The notes below the pieces were generated by a model. The model saw only the letters and a list, made by a program, of their open reading frames with translations. It did no database searches and was not told where the DNA came from. From NCBI RefSeq assembly GCF_014193375.1, contig NZ_JACHZF010000032.1, forward strand, positions 1 through 32,270: 32,270 nucleotides of DNA. The letters run 5' to 3'. This DNA comes from Halomonas campaniensis. Lineage in GTDB: Bacteria; Pseudomonadota; Gammaproteobacteria; Pseudomonadales; Halomonadaceae. This document shows, one piece after another, positions 21,485 to 29,382 of this stretch; the stretch's first letter is position 1, and the number at the start of each line of letters is the position of its first letter. Position numbers and translations under genes: made by a program.

Positions 21485-21811
21485 CTAGACCGTGAAGCTC
21501 TCGCCGCAGCCGCACTGGTCCTTGACGTTGGGGTTGTTGAAGCGGAAGAAGCGGTTGAGCCCCTCGTTGACGTAGTCCACCTCGCTGCCGTCGAGCATCT
21601 CCAGGGCGTCGGGAGCGACGAACACCTGAACGCCGTGCTCCTCGAAGCAGACGTCGTCATTGGCGGCCTCGTCGGCGAAGTCGAGCACGTAGCTGTAGCC
21701 GGAGCAGCCGCTGGGCTTGACCGAGACCCGCAGGCCCAGGCCGTGGCCGCGCTCGTCGAGTACCCGGCGGATCTGGTCGGCGGCAGCGGTGGTGATCGTG
21801 AGATGCGCCAT
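21485..21811 (-). CDS. iscA: iron-sulphur cluster assembly protein IscA
   Basis: A 108-residue A-type Fe-S carrier. The three conserved cysteines are Cys36 (SGCSGY), Cys100 and Cys102 (CGCGESF). The phrase FRFNNPNVKDQCGCGESF fits IscA better than ErpA or SufA. The ATG at 21811 has a good AGGAG site. It is the third and last gene of a shortened isc operon, 45 bases after iscS; the usual iscU between them is missing. Without IscU here, IscA would have to receive clusters from another scaffold (for example SufBCD) or act with one encoded elsewhere; this is inference. Confidence 0.95.
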   Translation of the reverse strand: MAHLTITTAAADQIRRVLDERGHGLGLRVSVKPSGCSGYSYVLDFADEAANDDVCFEEHGVQVFVAPDALEMLDGSEVDYVNEGLNRFFRFNNPNVKDQCGCGESFTV

Positions 21812-21856
21812 GGTCTCTCTCCTGAAAGCAGTGGATGCCGATTGGCAGATGATGGC

Positions 21857-23014
21857 TCAGATCGCCTGGCGGCGCAGCCCCGACAGGGCATGCCGCAGGG
21901 CGTCGAGCGTCCGGTCGATGTCGCTGTCACTGGTGAAGCGGCCGAAGCTGAAGCGCAGCGAGGCCAGCGCCAGGGCGCGCGGCACGCCGATGCCCTTCAG
22001 CACGTAGGACGGTTCCACGCTCGCCGAGTTGCACGCCGAGCCGGTGGAGAGGGCGATGTCGCGCAGCGCCATCAGCAGCGACTCGCCCTCCACGCCCTCG
22101 AAGGCCAGGTTGAGGATGTTGGGCACGGCCACGTCCACCGCGGTGTTGCGGTGAATGCCGCCGATGTCGGCCAGGCCGTCCAGCAGGCGGTCGCGCAGCG
22201 CGGTGATGCGCGCCTGGTCGGCCTCGCCCTCGTCGCCGGCCAGGGCGAAGGCCTCGCCCATGCCGACGATCTGGTGGGTGGCCAGGGTGCCGGAGCGCAT
22301 GCCCCGCTCGTGGCCGCCACCGTGGATCAGCGCCTCGAGTCGGATGTCGGGGTGGCGCTTCACGTAGAGGGCGCCGATGCCCTTGGGCCCGTAGGCCTTG
22401 TGGCCGGAGAGCGACATCAGGTCGATGCCCAGGCGCTCGACGTCCAGGTCCAGGCGCCCCACGGCCTGGGCGGCATCCACGTGGAATACCGCCCCGCCGG
22501 CATGGGCCACCTCGGAAAGCGCGGCCAGGTCGTGGATCACTCCCAGCTCGTTGTTCACCGCCATCAGCGAGACCAGCACGGTGTCCGGGCGCATCGCCTC
22601 GCGCAGCTGGTCGGCCGTGACGCGGCCGTCGCGGCCCGGGGTCAGCCAGGTGACCTCGAAGCCCTCGGCCTCCAGGGCATGGGCGGTGTCCACCACCGCC
22701 TTGTGTTCGATGCAGGAGGTCACCAGGTGGCGACCGCGCCCGCGGTTGGCGCGCAGGAAGCCGATCAGCGCCAGGTTGTCGGATTCGGTGGCGCCGCTGG
22801 TCCAGACGATCTCGCGGGGGTCGGCGCCGATCAGGTCGGCGACCTGACGGCGGGCGTTCTCCACGGCCTGTTCCGCCTGCCAGCCGAGCATGTGGCTGCG
22901 CGAGGCGGGGTTGGCGAAGATGCCGTCGACGGTGAGGTGGCGCGCCATCAGCTCGGCGACGCGGGGGTCGACGGGCGTGGTGGCAGCGTAATCGAGATAG
23001 ACGGGTGTGGTCAT
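21857..23014 (-). CDS. iscS: cysteine desulfurase IscS, lacking the C-terminal tail
   Basis: A 385-residue PLP enzyme that takes sulphur from cysteine for Fe-S clusters and tRNA thiolation. His104, the PLP lysine Lys206 (SLSGHK) and the persulphide Cys328 (STGSACNSAS) fall at exactly the E. coli positions, so the catalytic body is collinear. The C-terminus stops after RHALSGLRRQAI, about 19 residues short of the 404-residue E. coli protein. The missing part is the tail implicated in IscU contact. The ATG at 23014 gives MTTPVYLDYAATTPVDPRV; an in-frame upstream extension is not conserved. It lies 34 bases after iscR, and the ribosome site is weak. The early stop fits the absence of iscU in this operon. 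Confidence 0.97.
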   Translation of the reverse strand: MTTPVYLDYAATTPVDPRVAELMARHLTVDGIFANPASRSHMLGWQAEQAVENARRQVADLIGADPREIVWTSGATESDNLALIGFLRANRGRGRHLVTSCIEHKAVVDTAHALEAEGFEVTWLTPGRDGRVTADQLREAMRPDTVLVSLMAVNNELGVIHDLAALSEVAHAGGAVFHVDAAQAVGRLDLDVERLGIDLMSLSGHKAYGPKGIGALYVKRHPDIRLEALIHGGGHERGMRSGTLATHQIVGMGEAFALAGDEGEADQARITALRDRLLDGLADIGGIHRNTAVDVAVPNILNLAFEGVEGESLLMALRDIALSTGSACNSASVEPSYVLKGIGVPRALALASLRFSFGRFTSDSDIDRTLDALRHALSGLRRQAI

Positions 23015-23048
23015 GGACTCGGCTGTGTTCGGGTTCGGCCCGGCGCCC

Positions 23049-23519
23049 TCAGGGCGCCGAGGCAAGGATGCTGTCGCCGTCGGGGCGGCGACGCTGCCGG
23101 CTGGCGATCTGCCGGACTTCCTGGCGATCGGCCAGCTGGCCGAGGGTGATGCCGTCGAGGAAGCCGTGGATCTGCTCGGAGAGCTCGCACCACAGGTGGT
23201 GGGTCAGGCAGGTGTCGCCCTGCTGGCAGTCCGAGAGGCCGCCGCAGCGGGTGGCATCCACCGACTCGTCCACGGCGTCGATGACCCGGGCCACCGAAAT
23301 GGCCTCCGGGGCCATGGCCAGCAGGTAGCCGCCGCCGGGCCCGCGCACGCTCTCCACCAGCCTGGCCCGGCGCAGCCGGGCGAACAGCTGCTCCAGGTAG
23401 GAGAGCGAGATCTCCTGCCGCCGCGAGATGTCGGCCAGGCTGATGGGGCCGGCATGCGCATTCACGGTCAGGTCGAGCATGGCGGTGACGGCGTAGCGTC
23501 CCTTGGTGGTCAGGCGCAT
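23049..23519 (-). CDS. iscR: Fe-S cluster assembly transcriptional regulator IscR
   Basis: A 156-residue Rrf2-family regulator. The N-terminal winged helix-turn-helix ([44 protein letters not shown]) is followed by the [2Fe-2S] ligands Cys92, Cys98, Cys104 and His107, all at E. coli positions. With its cluster, IscR represses its own operon; without it, it activates other targets. A promoter with an IscR type-1-like site lies about 100 bases upstream, so autoregulation is likely. The gene is first in iscR-iscS-iscA and follows cysE by 113 bases. The ATG at 23519 is the family start; GAGG lies 12 bases before it. Confidence 0.97.
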   Translation of the reverse strand: MRLTTKGRYAVTAMLDLTVNAHAGPISLADISRRQEISLSYLEQLFARLRRARLVESVRGPGGGYLLAMAPEAISVARVIDAVDESVDATRCGGLSDCQQGDTCLTHHLWCELSEQIHGFLDGITLGQLADRQEVRQIASRQRRRPDGDSILASAP

Positions 23520-23606
23520 GGCGGGTGGCTACCTCGGCGCCGAGACGGGTCGGCGTTCGATGATCGGGTGGCGCCCCGGCGATGAGGGCATCCTGGACAG
23601 AGGGCC

Positions 23607-23640
23607 ATTATGGTAAAGACCGAGTGCCACGGTCAACCAT
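23607..23640 (-). promoter_or_regulatory. iscR promoter with overlapping IscR type-1-like site
   Basis: The minus strand has -35 TTGACC (23636-23631), an 18-base spacer and -10 CATAAT (23612-23607). The 25 bases 23640-23616 match about 17 of 25 positions of the type-1 IscR consensus as I recall it, including the central GAC and TC. This is the arrangement of the autorepressed E. coli iscR promoter. The -35 includes the stop codon of cysE. Confidence 0.7.
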
Positions 23641-24508
23641 TCTGCCCCTGGCGCTTCCTCCCGTCATCCGCCGGCGGCTTCCCCTCGGCCGACGTCGCCG
23701 GGGCCTTCTCGGGCATGGCGCAGGGGTCGGCGTCGTCGAGGACATCGGCGAAGTCCTCGTCGCGCAGCTCGGGCAGGCGACCATCGCGGTAGCTGGCATC
23801 CACCTTGCGCAGGGTCTGGCACATGCGCTCGATGCGCTCGTCCACCGCATGCATGTGATCGAGCATCGCCTGGATGGAGCGTGCCACCGGGTCGGGCATG
23901 TCCTCGCTGATGCCGTAGGCGTCGAAGCCGAACTTGCGGCGCATCGCCTCGCGGCGTTCGGGGTCCACCTCGAGGCTTTCGGCGGCGTCCGGCTCGGCCC
24001 GCTTGACGATCTTGCCGGGAATGCCCACCACGGTGGCGCCGGCGGGCACCTCCTTGGTGACCACCGCATTGGAGCCCACCTTGGCCCCGGCACCCACGGT
24101 GAAGGGGCCCAGAATCTTGGCTCCGGCGCCGACGATCACGCCGTCCTCCAGGGTCGGGTGGCGCTTGCCCTTGTTCCAGCTGGTGCCGCCCAGGGTCACG
24201 CCCTGGTAGAGGGTGACGTCATCGCCCACCTCGGCGGTCTCGCCGATCACCACGCCCATGCCGTGGTCGATGAAGAAGCGCCGGCCGATGGTGGCGCCGG
24301 GGTGGATCTCCACGCCGGTCAGCCAGCGCGAGAAGGTCGAGAGCGTGCGCGCCAGCCACTTGAGATTCCTGCGCCACAGCCAGTGGCTCAGCCGGTGGAT
24401 CAGCAGGGCGTGCAGTCCCGGATAGTTGGTCAGCACTTCCAGGAAGTTGCGGGCCGCGGGGTCACGGTCGAATACGCTGTTGATGTCCTCGCGCAGGCGT
24501 TGAAACAT
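23633..24508 (-). CDS. cysE: serine O-acetyltransferase
   Basis: A 291-residue left-handed beta-helix enzyme that acetylates serine with acetyl-CoA, the entry step of cysteine synthesis. [20 protein letters not shown] carries the catalytic His82, and [18 protein letters not shown] and the [21 protein letters not shown] hexapeptide coils follow. It belongs to the shorter type linked to isc/nif clusters, without the long N-terminal helical domain of E. coli CysE. It carries a ~110-residue C-terminal extension ending in a Lys/Pro/Asp-rich tail. The ATG at 24508 has AAGGA seven bases upstream. Next to iscR, it makes the cysteine used by IscS. Confidence 0.96.
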   Translation of the reverse strand: MFQRLREDINSVFDRDPAARNFLEVLTNYPGLHALLIHRLSHWLWRRNLKWLARTLSTFSRWLTGVEIHPGATIGRRFFIDHGMGVVIGETAEVGDDVTLYQGVTLGGTSWNKGKRHPTLEDGVIVGAGAKILGPFTVGAGAKVGSNAVVTKEVPAGATVVGIPGKIVKRAEPDAAESLEVDPERREAMRRKFGFDAYGISEDMPDPVARSIQAMLDHMHAVDERIERMCQTLRKVDASYRDGRLPELRDEDFADVLDDADPCAMPEKAPATSAEGKPPADDGRKRQGQNG

Positions 24509-24653
24509 GCAGCGGTCCTTGGAATGGGTGGCAGGGGGAGAGCGGAGGCCTGGGCCGTCGGTCACCGGGATGACCTTCATTATTGGGGGCGCGGGGCGCC
24601 ACCTTCAAGGCGCGGTGCCTCCGGCACGGGGGCAGGGCCGCGTCGGCGGCCGG

Positions 24654-25412
24654 TCACTGCCCCGGGCGGTCCTCGTCATCGCGTCGGGGCGCGAGCTTCT
24701 CGGTGTCCGAGAGGATGCCGCGCAGGATGTTGAGCTCCATGCGCTCCGGGCGGGCCCGCAGGGTGAAGCGGCGCAGGCGGGCCATCAGCTGGCGCGGCGT
24801 GGCGGGGTCGTGGAAGCCGATGGCGACCAGCGTCCGCTCCAGGTGGGCGAAGTAGTGCTCCAGCTCCTGGTGGTTGGCCAGCGCCTGGTCGGGCGCCTCG
24901 GGCTCGGCCGGCTCTCCTGCCAGCCAGGCCAGCCGGCACTCGTAGGCCAGCACCTGGACCGCGGCGGCCAGGTTCAGGGAGCTGAAGTCGGGGTTGGTGG
25001 GGATGTGCACGTGGGCGTGGCAGCGCTGCAGCTCGGCGTTGGTCAGGCCGCTGTCCTCGCGGCCGAATACCAGCGCCACCCGGGCGTCGTTGCCGGCCAG
25101 CTCCGTGGGCAGTCGCCCGCCCAGCTCGCGGGGCGTGATCATCGGCCAGGGCAGGGTGCGCGAGCGGGCGCTGGCCCCCACCACCAGGGTGCAGTCGGCG
25201 ACCGCCTGCTCCAGGGTCTCGACGACCCGGGCGCCGTTGACCAGGTGATCGGCGCCGGAGGCCCGGGACACGCTGTCGGCGGTGACCGTCTCGCAGCGCG
25301 GTGACACCAGGGCCAGGTCGGCCAGCCCCATGTTGTGCATGGCGCGGGCGGTGCCGCCGATATTGCCGGGGTGGCTGGTGCCGATCAGGACGATACGGAT
25401 GCGGTCGAGCAT
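24654..25412 (-). CDS. trmJ: tRNA (cytidine/uridine-32-2'-O)-methyltransferase TrmJ
   Basis: A 252-residue SPOUT-class methyltransferase that methylates the 2'-OH of nucleotide 32 in the tRNA anticodon loop. N-terminal IRIVLIGTSHPGNIGGTARAM (RNA-side motif 1), LVFGREDSGLTNAEL and IPTNPDFSSLNLAAAVQVLAYE (the SPOUT knot motifs) are clear. A C-terminal helical extension is typical of TrmJ. The ATG at 25412 gives MLDRIRIVLIGTSHP. It precedes cysE and is divergent from suhB, the same arrangement as in Pseudomonas. Confidence 0.96.
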   Translation of the reverse strand: MLDRIRIVLIGTSHPGNIGGTARAMHNMGLADLALVSPRCETVTADSVSRASGADHLVNGARVVETLEQAVADCTLVVGASARSRTLPWPMITPRELGGRLPTELAGNDARVALVFGREDSGLTNAELQRCHAHVHIPTNPDFSSLNLAAAVQVLAYECRLAWLAGEPAEPEAPDQALANHQELEHYFAHLERTLVAIGFHDPATPRQLMARLRRFTLRARPERMELNILRGILSDTEKLAPRRDDEDRPGQ

Positions 25413-25535
25413 GGCAGGCTTCCCTGGGATGACATGAGACGGGGCGATGGACCGGGGCGGCAGAGTCTAGCATGTTGTGAGCCCCGAGCGCCGTGCAAGC
25501 CACCTTCGGTGGTCGTGGCGCAACGGGCCGGGGTC

Positions 25536-25544
25536 TGCTAGGAT
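25536..25544 (+). promoter_or_regulatory. candidate extended -10 promoter of suhB
   Basis: TG-C-TAGGAT forms an extended -10 element 83 bases upstream of the suhB start; the corresponding -35 region (TGGCGC at 25516-25521) is poor, as allowed for extended -10 promoters. The leader that follows contains T-rich stretches at about 25577-25585. Confidence 0.35.
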
Positions 25545-25626
25545 TCGCGCCGACCGTTCCAACCGAACGCCTTACCTGTTTTTTTAACCCCGTTCTTTAA
25601 CACCACCGACTCCTCAAGGCCCGATC

Positions 25627-26421
25627 ATGCATCCGATGGTCCAATATGCGCTGCGCGCCGCGCGCAGCGCCGGCGAACAGTTCCTGCGCATTCGCGAGCG
25701 TATCGAGAATGCCCACGAAGAGAGCAACCTCGACCGCCTGCTCGAGGACGCCGCCCGCAACGCCGAGACGCTGATCGTCCGTCAGCTCTCCCGCGGCTAC
25801 CCCCAGCACGGCGTCGTCGGGCGCTTCACCCCCCACCGCGCCGGCGAGGGGGAGGGCGCCGACACCCTGTGGAAGATCGAACCCTTCCACGGCTACTCCA
25901 ACCTCGGCGTGGCCGCGTCAGGCTTTGCCCTGTCGCTGGTCTGCCTGGTCAAGGGCCGTCCGGAGCATGCGGTGGTGATCTGCCCCTTCAGCGATGACGA
26001 GTACCTGGCCAGTCGCGGCCGCGGTGCCCAGCACAACGGCAAGCGCATCCGCGTGCCCAGGACCCTGGCGGTGGGCGGCTCGCGTGTCGCCATGGGGTTG
26101 CCCGAGACCTGGCTGCGCCCGCGCCACCTGCCGGCCTACCTGACGCTGGTCCAGCAGCTTGGCCCGGTCATCGAGGTGCAGCGCGCCTCGGGCAGCGGCC
26201 TGCTCGACCTCGCCGAACTGGCCGCCGGTCGCGCCGATGCCGCCTTCGTGCTGGGCCTCGAGGAGCAGGACATGCACGTCGGCAGCCTGCTGCTCAAGGA
26301 GGCCGGTGCGCTGATGGGGACCCCGGACGGCCAGCCCAGGGTCGAGGTGGAAGGCCAGCTGATGGCGGCGGGCCCGCGCCTCTTCAAGGCCCTGGTGCAG
26401 CAGCTCAAGCCGCACTTCTAG
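25627..26421 (+). CDS. suhB: SuhB-like inositol monophosphatase family protein, catalytically degenerate
   Basis: A 264-residue protein clearly collinear with SuhB: start MHPMVQYALRAARSAGEQ, SRGYPQHGVVG, GRGAQHNGKRIRV, ASGSGLLDLAELAAGRAD and a normal overall length. The phosphatase motifs are lost, however. The family TEESG (metal Glu) is here GRFTP (65-69). IDPLDGTTNF (metal Asp) is IEPFHGYSNL (84-93), with Asp to Glu85 and Asp to His88. The KGxxDxVTxxD segment is EESNLDRLLED (31-41), without the Lys. Only Asp215 in QDMHVG remains of the third site. E. coli SuhB also works in rRNA transcription antitermination with NusA independently of phosphatase activity, so that role may be what is kept here. 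The ATG at 25627 has CAAGG eight bases upstream. It is divergent from trmJ and ends at a strong terminator. Confidence 0.93.
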   Translation: MHPMVQYALRAARSAGEQFLRIRERIENAHEESNLDRLLEDAARNAETLIVRQLSRGYPQHGVVGRFTPHRAGEGEGADTLWKIEPFHGYSNLGVAASGFALSLVCLVKGRPEHAVVICPFSDDEYLASRGRGAQHNGKRIRVPRTLAVGGSRVAMGLPETWLRPRHLPAYLTLVQQLGPVIEVQRASGSGLLDLAELAAGRADAAFVLGLEEQDMHVGSLLLKEAGALMGTPDGQPRVEVEGQLMAAGPRLFKALVQQLKPHF

Positions 26422-26482
26422 GCGCCGAGCGCCCGGCGCCCAGCCGCTCGGTGACGGGTCACAGGTGCCGAGGTTGATAACG

Positions 26483-26519
26483 AAAAATCCCGCCGGATGC
26501 GATATCCGGCGGGATTTTT
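26483..26519. terminator. bidirectional intrinsic terminator between suhB and secF
   Basis: A perfect 16-bp stem (26483-26498 with 26504-26519) with a 5-base loop, flanked by an A run on the left and six T on the right. It therefore works as a Rho-independent terminator on both strands. It ends suhB from the left and the queA-tgt-yajC-secD-secF series from the right. Confidence 0.95.
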
Positions 26520-26552
26520 TGTGGATGCCCGTCAGGTCCTGGCATCGTGTGC

Positions 26553-26593
26553 GGCGCTCGGCGCTCGGCGCTCGGCGCTCGGCGCTCGGCGCT
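26553..26593 (+). repeat. heptanucleotide tandem repeat (GGCGCTC, about six units)
   Basis: Five complete GGCGCTC units (26553-26587) and a sixth of six bases (26588-26593), ending two bases before the secF stop triplet at 26596-26598. It is a simple-sequence repeat likely to vary in copy number. It lies in the 3' untranslated part of the secDF message, before the terminator. Confidence 0.9.
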
Positions 26594-26595
26594 GG

Positions 26596-27522
26596 CTAGG
26601 GCAGCTCCTCCTCGGCCTCGGCATCCTCCTTCTTGGCGGGGATCAGGTCCTCGCGCTGGAGGTGCACCGCCAGCAGCAGGGCCGCGGCCACGTAGATGGA
26701 GGAGAAGGTGCCGACCAGCACGCCGGTGATCAGGGCGATCGAGAAGTGGTGGATCATGTCGCCGCCCAGCAGCAGCAGCGCCATCAGCACCAGCAGGGTG
26801 GTACCGGACGTCGCCAGGGTGCGCGACAGGGTCATGTTGATCGCCTCGTTGAAGATCGCCGGCATGTCGTCGATGCGCGACTTGCGGATCGTCTCGCGGA
26901 TGCGGTCGTAGACCACGATGGTGTCGTTCAGCGAGTAGCCGATCACCGCCAGCAGGGCCGCCAGCACGGTGAGGTCGAAGTCGAGCTGGAACAGCGAGAA
27001 GATGCCGACCACGATGATCACGTCGTGCATCAGCGCCAGCAGGGCGCCGATGGCGAACTTGTACTGGAAGCGGAAGGCCACGTAGAGCATCACGATGCCC
27101 AGCGCCACCAGCAGGCCGAGGCCCGACTGGTCGCGCAGCTGCTCGCCGACCTGGGCGCCGACGAACTCGGCGCGCACCAGCTCGACGCTCTCGCCGCCCG
27201 AGCGCAGCAGCTGCACCACGCGATCGCCCACCTCCGGGTCGAAGGCCTGCTGCAGGCGGATCAGCACCTCCGTGGAGGCGCCGAAGGTCTGCACCGAGAC
27301 ATCCCGGAACCCACTGGCCTCCAGGGTCTGGCGCACGGCGTCCAGGGAGGGGGCCACGGCGTAGCGTACCTCCACCAGGGTGCCGCCGGTGAAGTCCAGC
27401 CCCAGGTTGAGCTGCTGGAACAGCAGCGAGGCGATCGACACCAGGATCAGCGCGGCCGAGATCGCGAAGGCGATCCGGCGCTTGCCCATGAAGTCGAACT
27501 GTCGGTTGATGAGGGGTTTCAT
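26596..27522 (-). CDS. secF: protein translocase subunit SecF
   Basis: A 308-residue inner-membrane protein with six transmembrane helices, partner of SecD in pulling proteins out of SecYEG using the proton gradient. LDFTGGTLVEV follows the first helix, and GYSLNDTIVVYDRIRE and SGTTLLVLMALLLLGG are RND-type motifs. The C-terminus is acidic (EDAEAEEELP). I chose ATG at 27522, five bases after AGAGG; the GTG at 27528 is an alternative two codons upstream. It follows secD by 9 bases. The stop codon is followed directly by the heptamer repeat. Confidence 0.97.
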   Translation of the reverse strand: MKPLINRQFDFMGKRRIAFAISAALILVSIASLLFQQLNLGLDFTGGTLVEVRYAVAPSLDAVRQTLEASGFRDVSVQTFGASTEVLIRLQQAFDPEVGDRVVQLLRSGGESVELVRAEFVGAQVGEQLRDQSGLGLLVALGIVMLYVAFRFQYKFAIGALLALMHDVIIVVGIFSLFQLDFDLTVLAALLAVIGYSLNDTIVVYDRIRETIRKSRIDDMPAIFNEAINMTLSRTLATSGTTLLVLMALLLLGGDMIHHFSIALITGVLVGTFSSIYVAAALLLAVHLQREDLIPAKKEDAEAEEELP

Positions 27523-27531
27523 GATCACCTC

Positions 27532-29382
27532 TTATATCCAGAGCTTCTTGACCGGCTTGCCGCCGTAGACGAGGTTCACCATGGCGCGGGTCACCAGCAG
27601 GGCGGTGAACAGCGAGGTGATGATCCCCAGCGACAGGGTCACGGCGAAGCCCTTGACCGGCCCGGTGCCGATCGAGAACAGGATCACCGCCACCAGCAGG
27701 GTGGTGATGTTGGCGTCGACGATCGAGGTGAAGGCGCGCTCGTAGCCGGCATGGATCGCCTGCTGTACCGACAGTCCCCCGCGCAGCTCCTCGCGTATCC
27801 GCTCGAAGATCAGCACGTTGGCGTCCACCGCCATGCCCAGCGTCAGCACGATGCCGGCGATGCCGGGCAGGGTGAGGGTGGCGCCCAGCAGCGACATGGC
27901 GGCGACCAGCAGGGTCAGGTTGAGGGCCAGTGCCACGTTGGCGATGACGCCGAACACCTTGTAGCGGATCAGCATGAAGAGCACGACCAGCAGCAAACCG
28001 ATCTGCACCGACATCACGCCGCGCTTGATGTTCTCGGCGCCCAGGCTCGGGCCGATGGTGCGTTCCTGCACGAAGTAGATCGGCGCGGCCAGCGAGCCGG
28101 AGCGCAGCAGCAGGGCGAGCTCCGCCGCCTCGGTGGGCGAGTCGAGCCCGGTGATGCGGAAGCTGTTGCCCAGCGCGCTCTGGATGGTGGCCAGGCTGAT
28201 CAGGCCGCGCTCGGTGTAGGGCTCGCGGACGATGACCTCCTCGCCGTCGACCACCTCGACGCTGTCGCGGGTCTTGTGCTCGATGAACAGCACCGCCATG
28301 TTGCGGCCGATGTTGGTGCGGGTGGCGCGGTTCATCAGGGTGCCGCCGGTGCCGTCCAGATTGATGTTCACCTGGGGGCGGCCGTTCTCGTCGAAGCTAC
28401 GGCTGGCGCTGGAGACGCTGTCACCGGTGATGATCACGTCACGCATCAGGTCGGCGCTGCGGGCCGGGTCATTGCGGAACGGGAAGCTCTCGGTCTCGAG
28501 GTCCGGGGTGTCGGGGCGCGCCTCGAGGCGGAATTCCAGGTTGGCGGTGGCACCCACCACCCGCTTGGCGGCCACGGTGTCCTGCACGCCGGGCAGCTCC
28601 ACCACGATGCGGTCGGGACCCTGGCGCTGCACCATGGGCTCGGCGACGCCCAGCTCGTCCACCCGGTTGCGCAGGGTGGTGAGGTTCTGGTTGATCGCGT
28701 AGTCCTGGATCTCGTTGACCGCCTGGTCGGTCAGGGTCATGGCCAGCGCGGCGCCCCGGCCGTCACCCACGTTCTGGTAGTCGAAGTCGCGGAACTCGCG
28801 GCTGATCAGGCGTCGCGCGGCATCCCGGTCCTCCTCGTTGGTGAAGGTGATGGTGAGGGTGCGCTCCTCGATCTCGGTGCCGCGGTAGCGGATCCGTTCG
28901 CTGCGCAGCTGCTCGCGCATGGCGCTGGCGTTGACCTCGAGGCGCTGGGTCAGGGCCGCGTCCATGTCCACCTCGAGCAGGAAGTGCACGCCGCCGCGCA
29001 GGTCGAGGCCGAGCGTCATGGGCGAGGCGGAGAGCGACTGCAGCCAGGCCGGGGTGGACTCGGCGAGGTTGAGCGCCACGACGAAGTCGTCGCCGAGCAT
29101 GGCGGCGATGCGATCGCGGGCCTGGAGCTGTTCGTCGGGATCGCCGAGGCGGATCAGCACGCGGCTCTCGCTGCTCTCGACCGACTTGATGGCGATGCCG
29201 GCCTCGTTCAGGGAGTCCCGGACGCGCTCGAGCTCACGCTCATCGAGGGTGGCATCGCCGCGGGCGCTGCTTATCTGCACCGCCGGGTCTTCCGGGAAGA
29301 GGTTGGGCAGCGAGAAGATCAGGCCGGCGATGAGGACGGCAAGTATCAGCAGATACTTCCACAGGGGGTAACGGTTGAGCAT
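27532..29382 (-). CDS. secD: protein translocase subunit SecD
   Basis: A 616-residue inner-membrane protein, six transmembrane helices with a large periplasmic P1 domain between helices 1 and 2. Helix 1 follows MLNRYPLWKY. LGLDLRGGVHFLLEV lies in P1, and GIAGIVLTLGMAVDANVLIFERIREEL carries the conserved helix-4 Asp region thought to conduct protons. The ATG at 29382 is chosen because it gives the conserved MLNRYPLWKY start; an in-frame TTG at 29409 is less likely. The length is normal for the family. It lies 140 bases after yajC in the standard yajC-secD-secF order. Confidence 0.97.
   Translation of the reverse strand: MLNRYPLWKYLLILAVLIAGLIFSLPNLFPEDPAVQISSARGDATLDERELERVRDSLNEAGIAIKSVESSESRVLIRLGDPDEQLQARDRIAAMLGDDFVVALNLAESTPAWLQSLSASPMTLGLDLRGGVHFLLEVDMDAALTQRLEVNASAMREQLRSERIRYRGTEIEERTLTITFTNEEDRDAARRLISREFRDFDYQNVGDGRGAALAMTLTDQAVNEIQDYAINQNLTTLRNRVDELGVAEPMVQRQGPDRIVVELPGVQDTVAAKRVVGATANLEFRLEARPDTPDLETESFPFRNDPARSADLMRDVIITGDSVSSASRSFDENGRPQVNINLDGTGGTLMNRATRTNIGRNMAVLFIEHKTRDSVEVVDGEEVIVREPYTERGLISLATIQSALGNSFRITGLDSPTEAAELALLLRSGSLAAPIYFVQERTIGPSLGAENIKRGVMSVQIGLLLVVLFMLIRYKVFGVIANVALALNLTLLVAAMSLLGATLTLPGIAGIVLTLGMAVDANVLIFERIREELRGGLSVQQAIHAGYERAFTSIVDANITTLLVAVILFSIGTGPVKGFAVTLSLGIITSLFTALLVTRAMVNLVYGGKPVKKLWI

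Noticed and set aside
21857..23014. IscS as SufS or NifS
   Set aside because: Active-site spacing, residue numbering and position after iscR match IscS; only the C-terminal tail differs.
25627..26421. suhB as a pseudogene
   Set aside because: The frame is uninterrupted, full length, with a promoter-like element, a ribosome site and a strong terminator. The loss is confined to catalytic motifs while structural segments are conserved.
26553..26593. The heptamer array as a CRISPR
   Set aside because: Units are 7 bp and directly contiguous with no spacers, so it is a simple tandem repeat.
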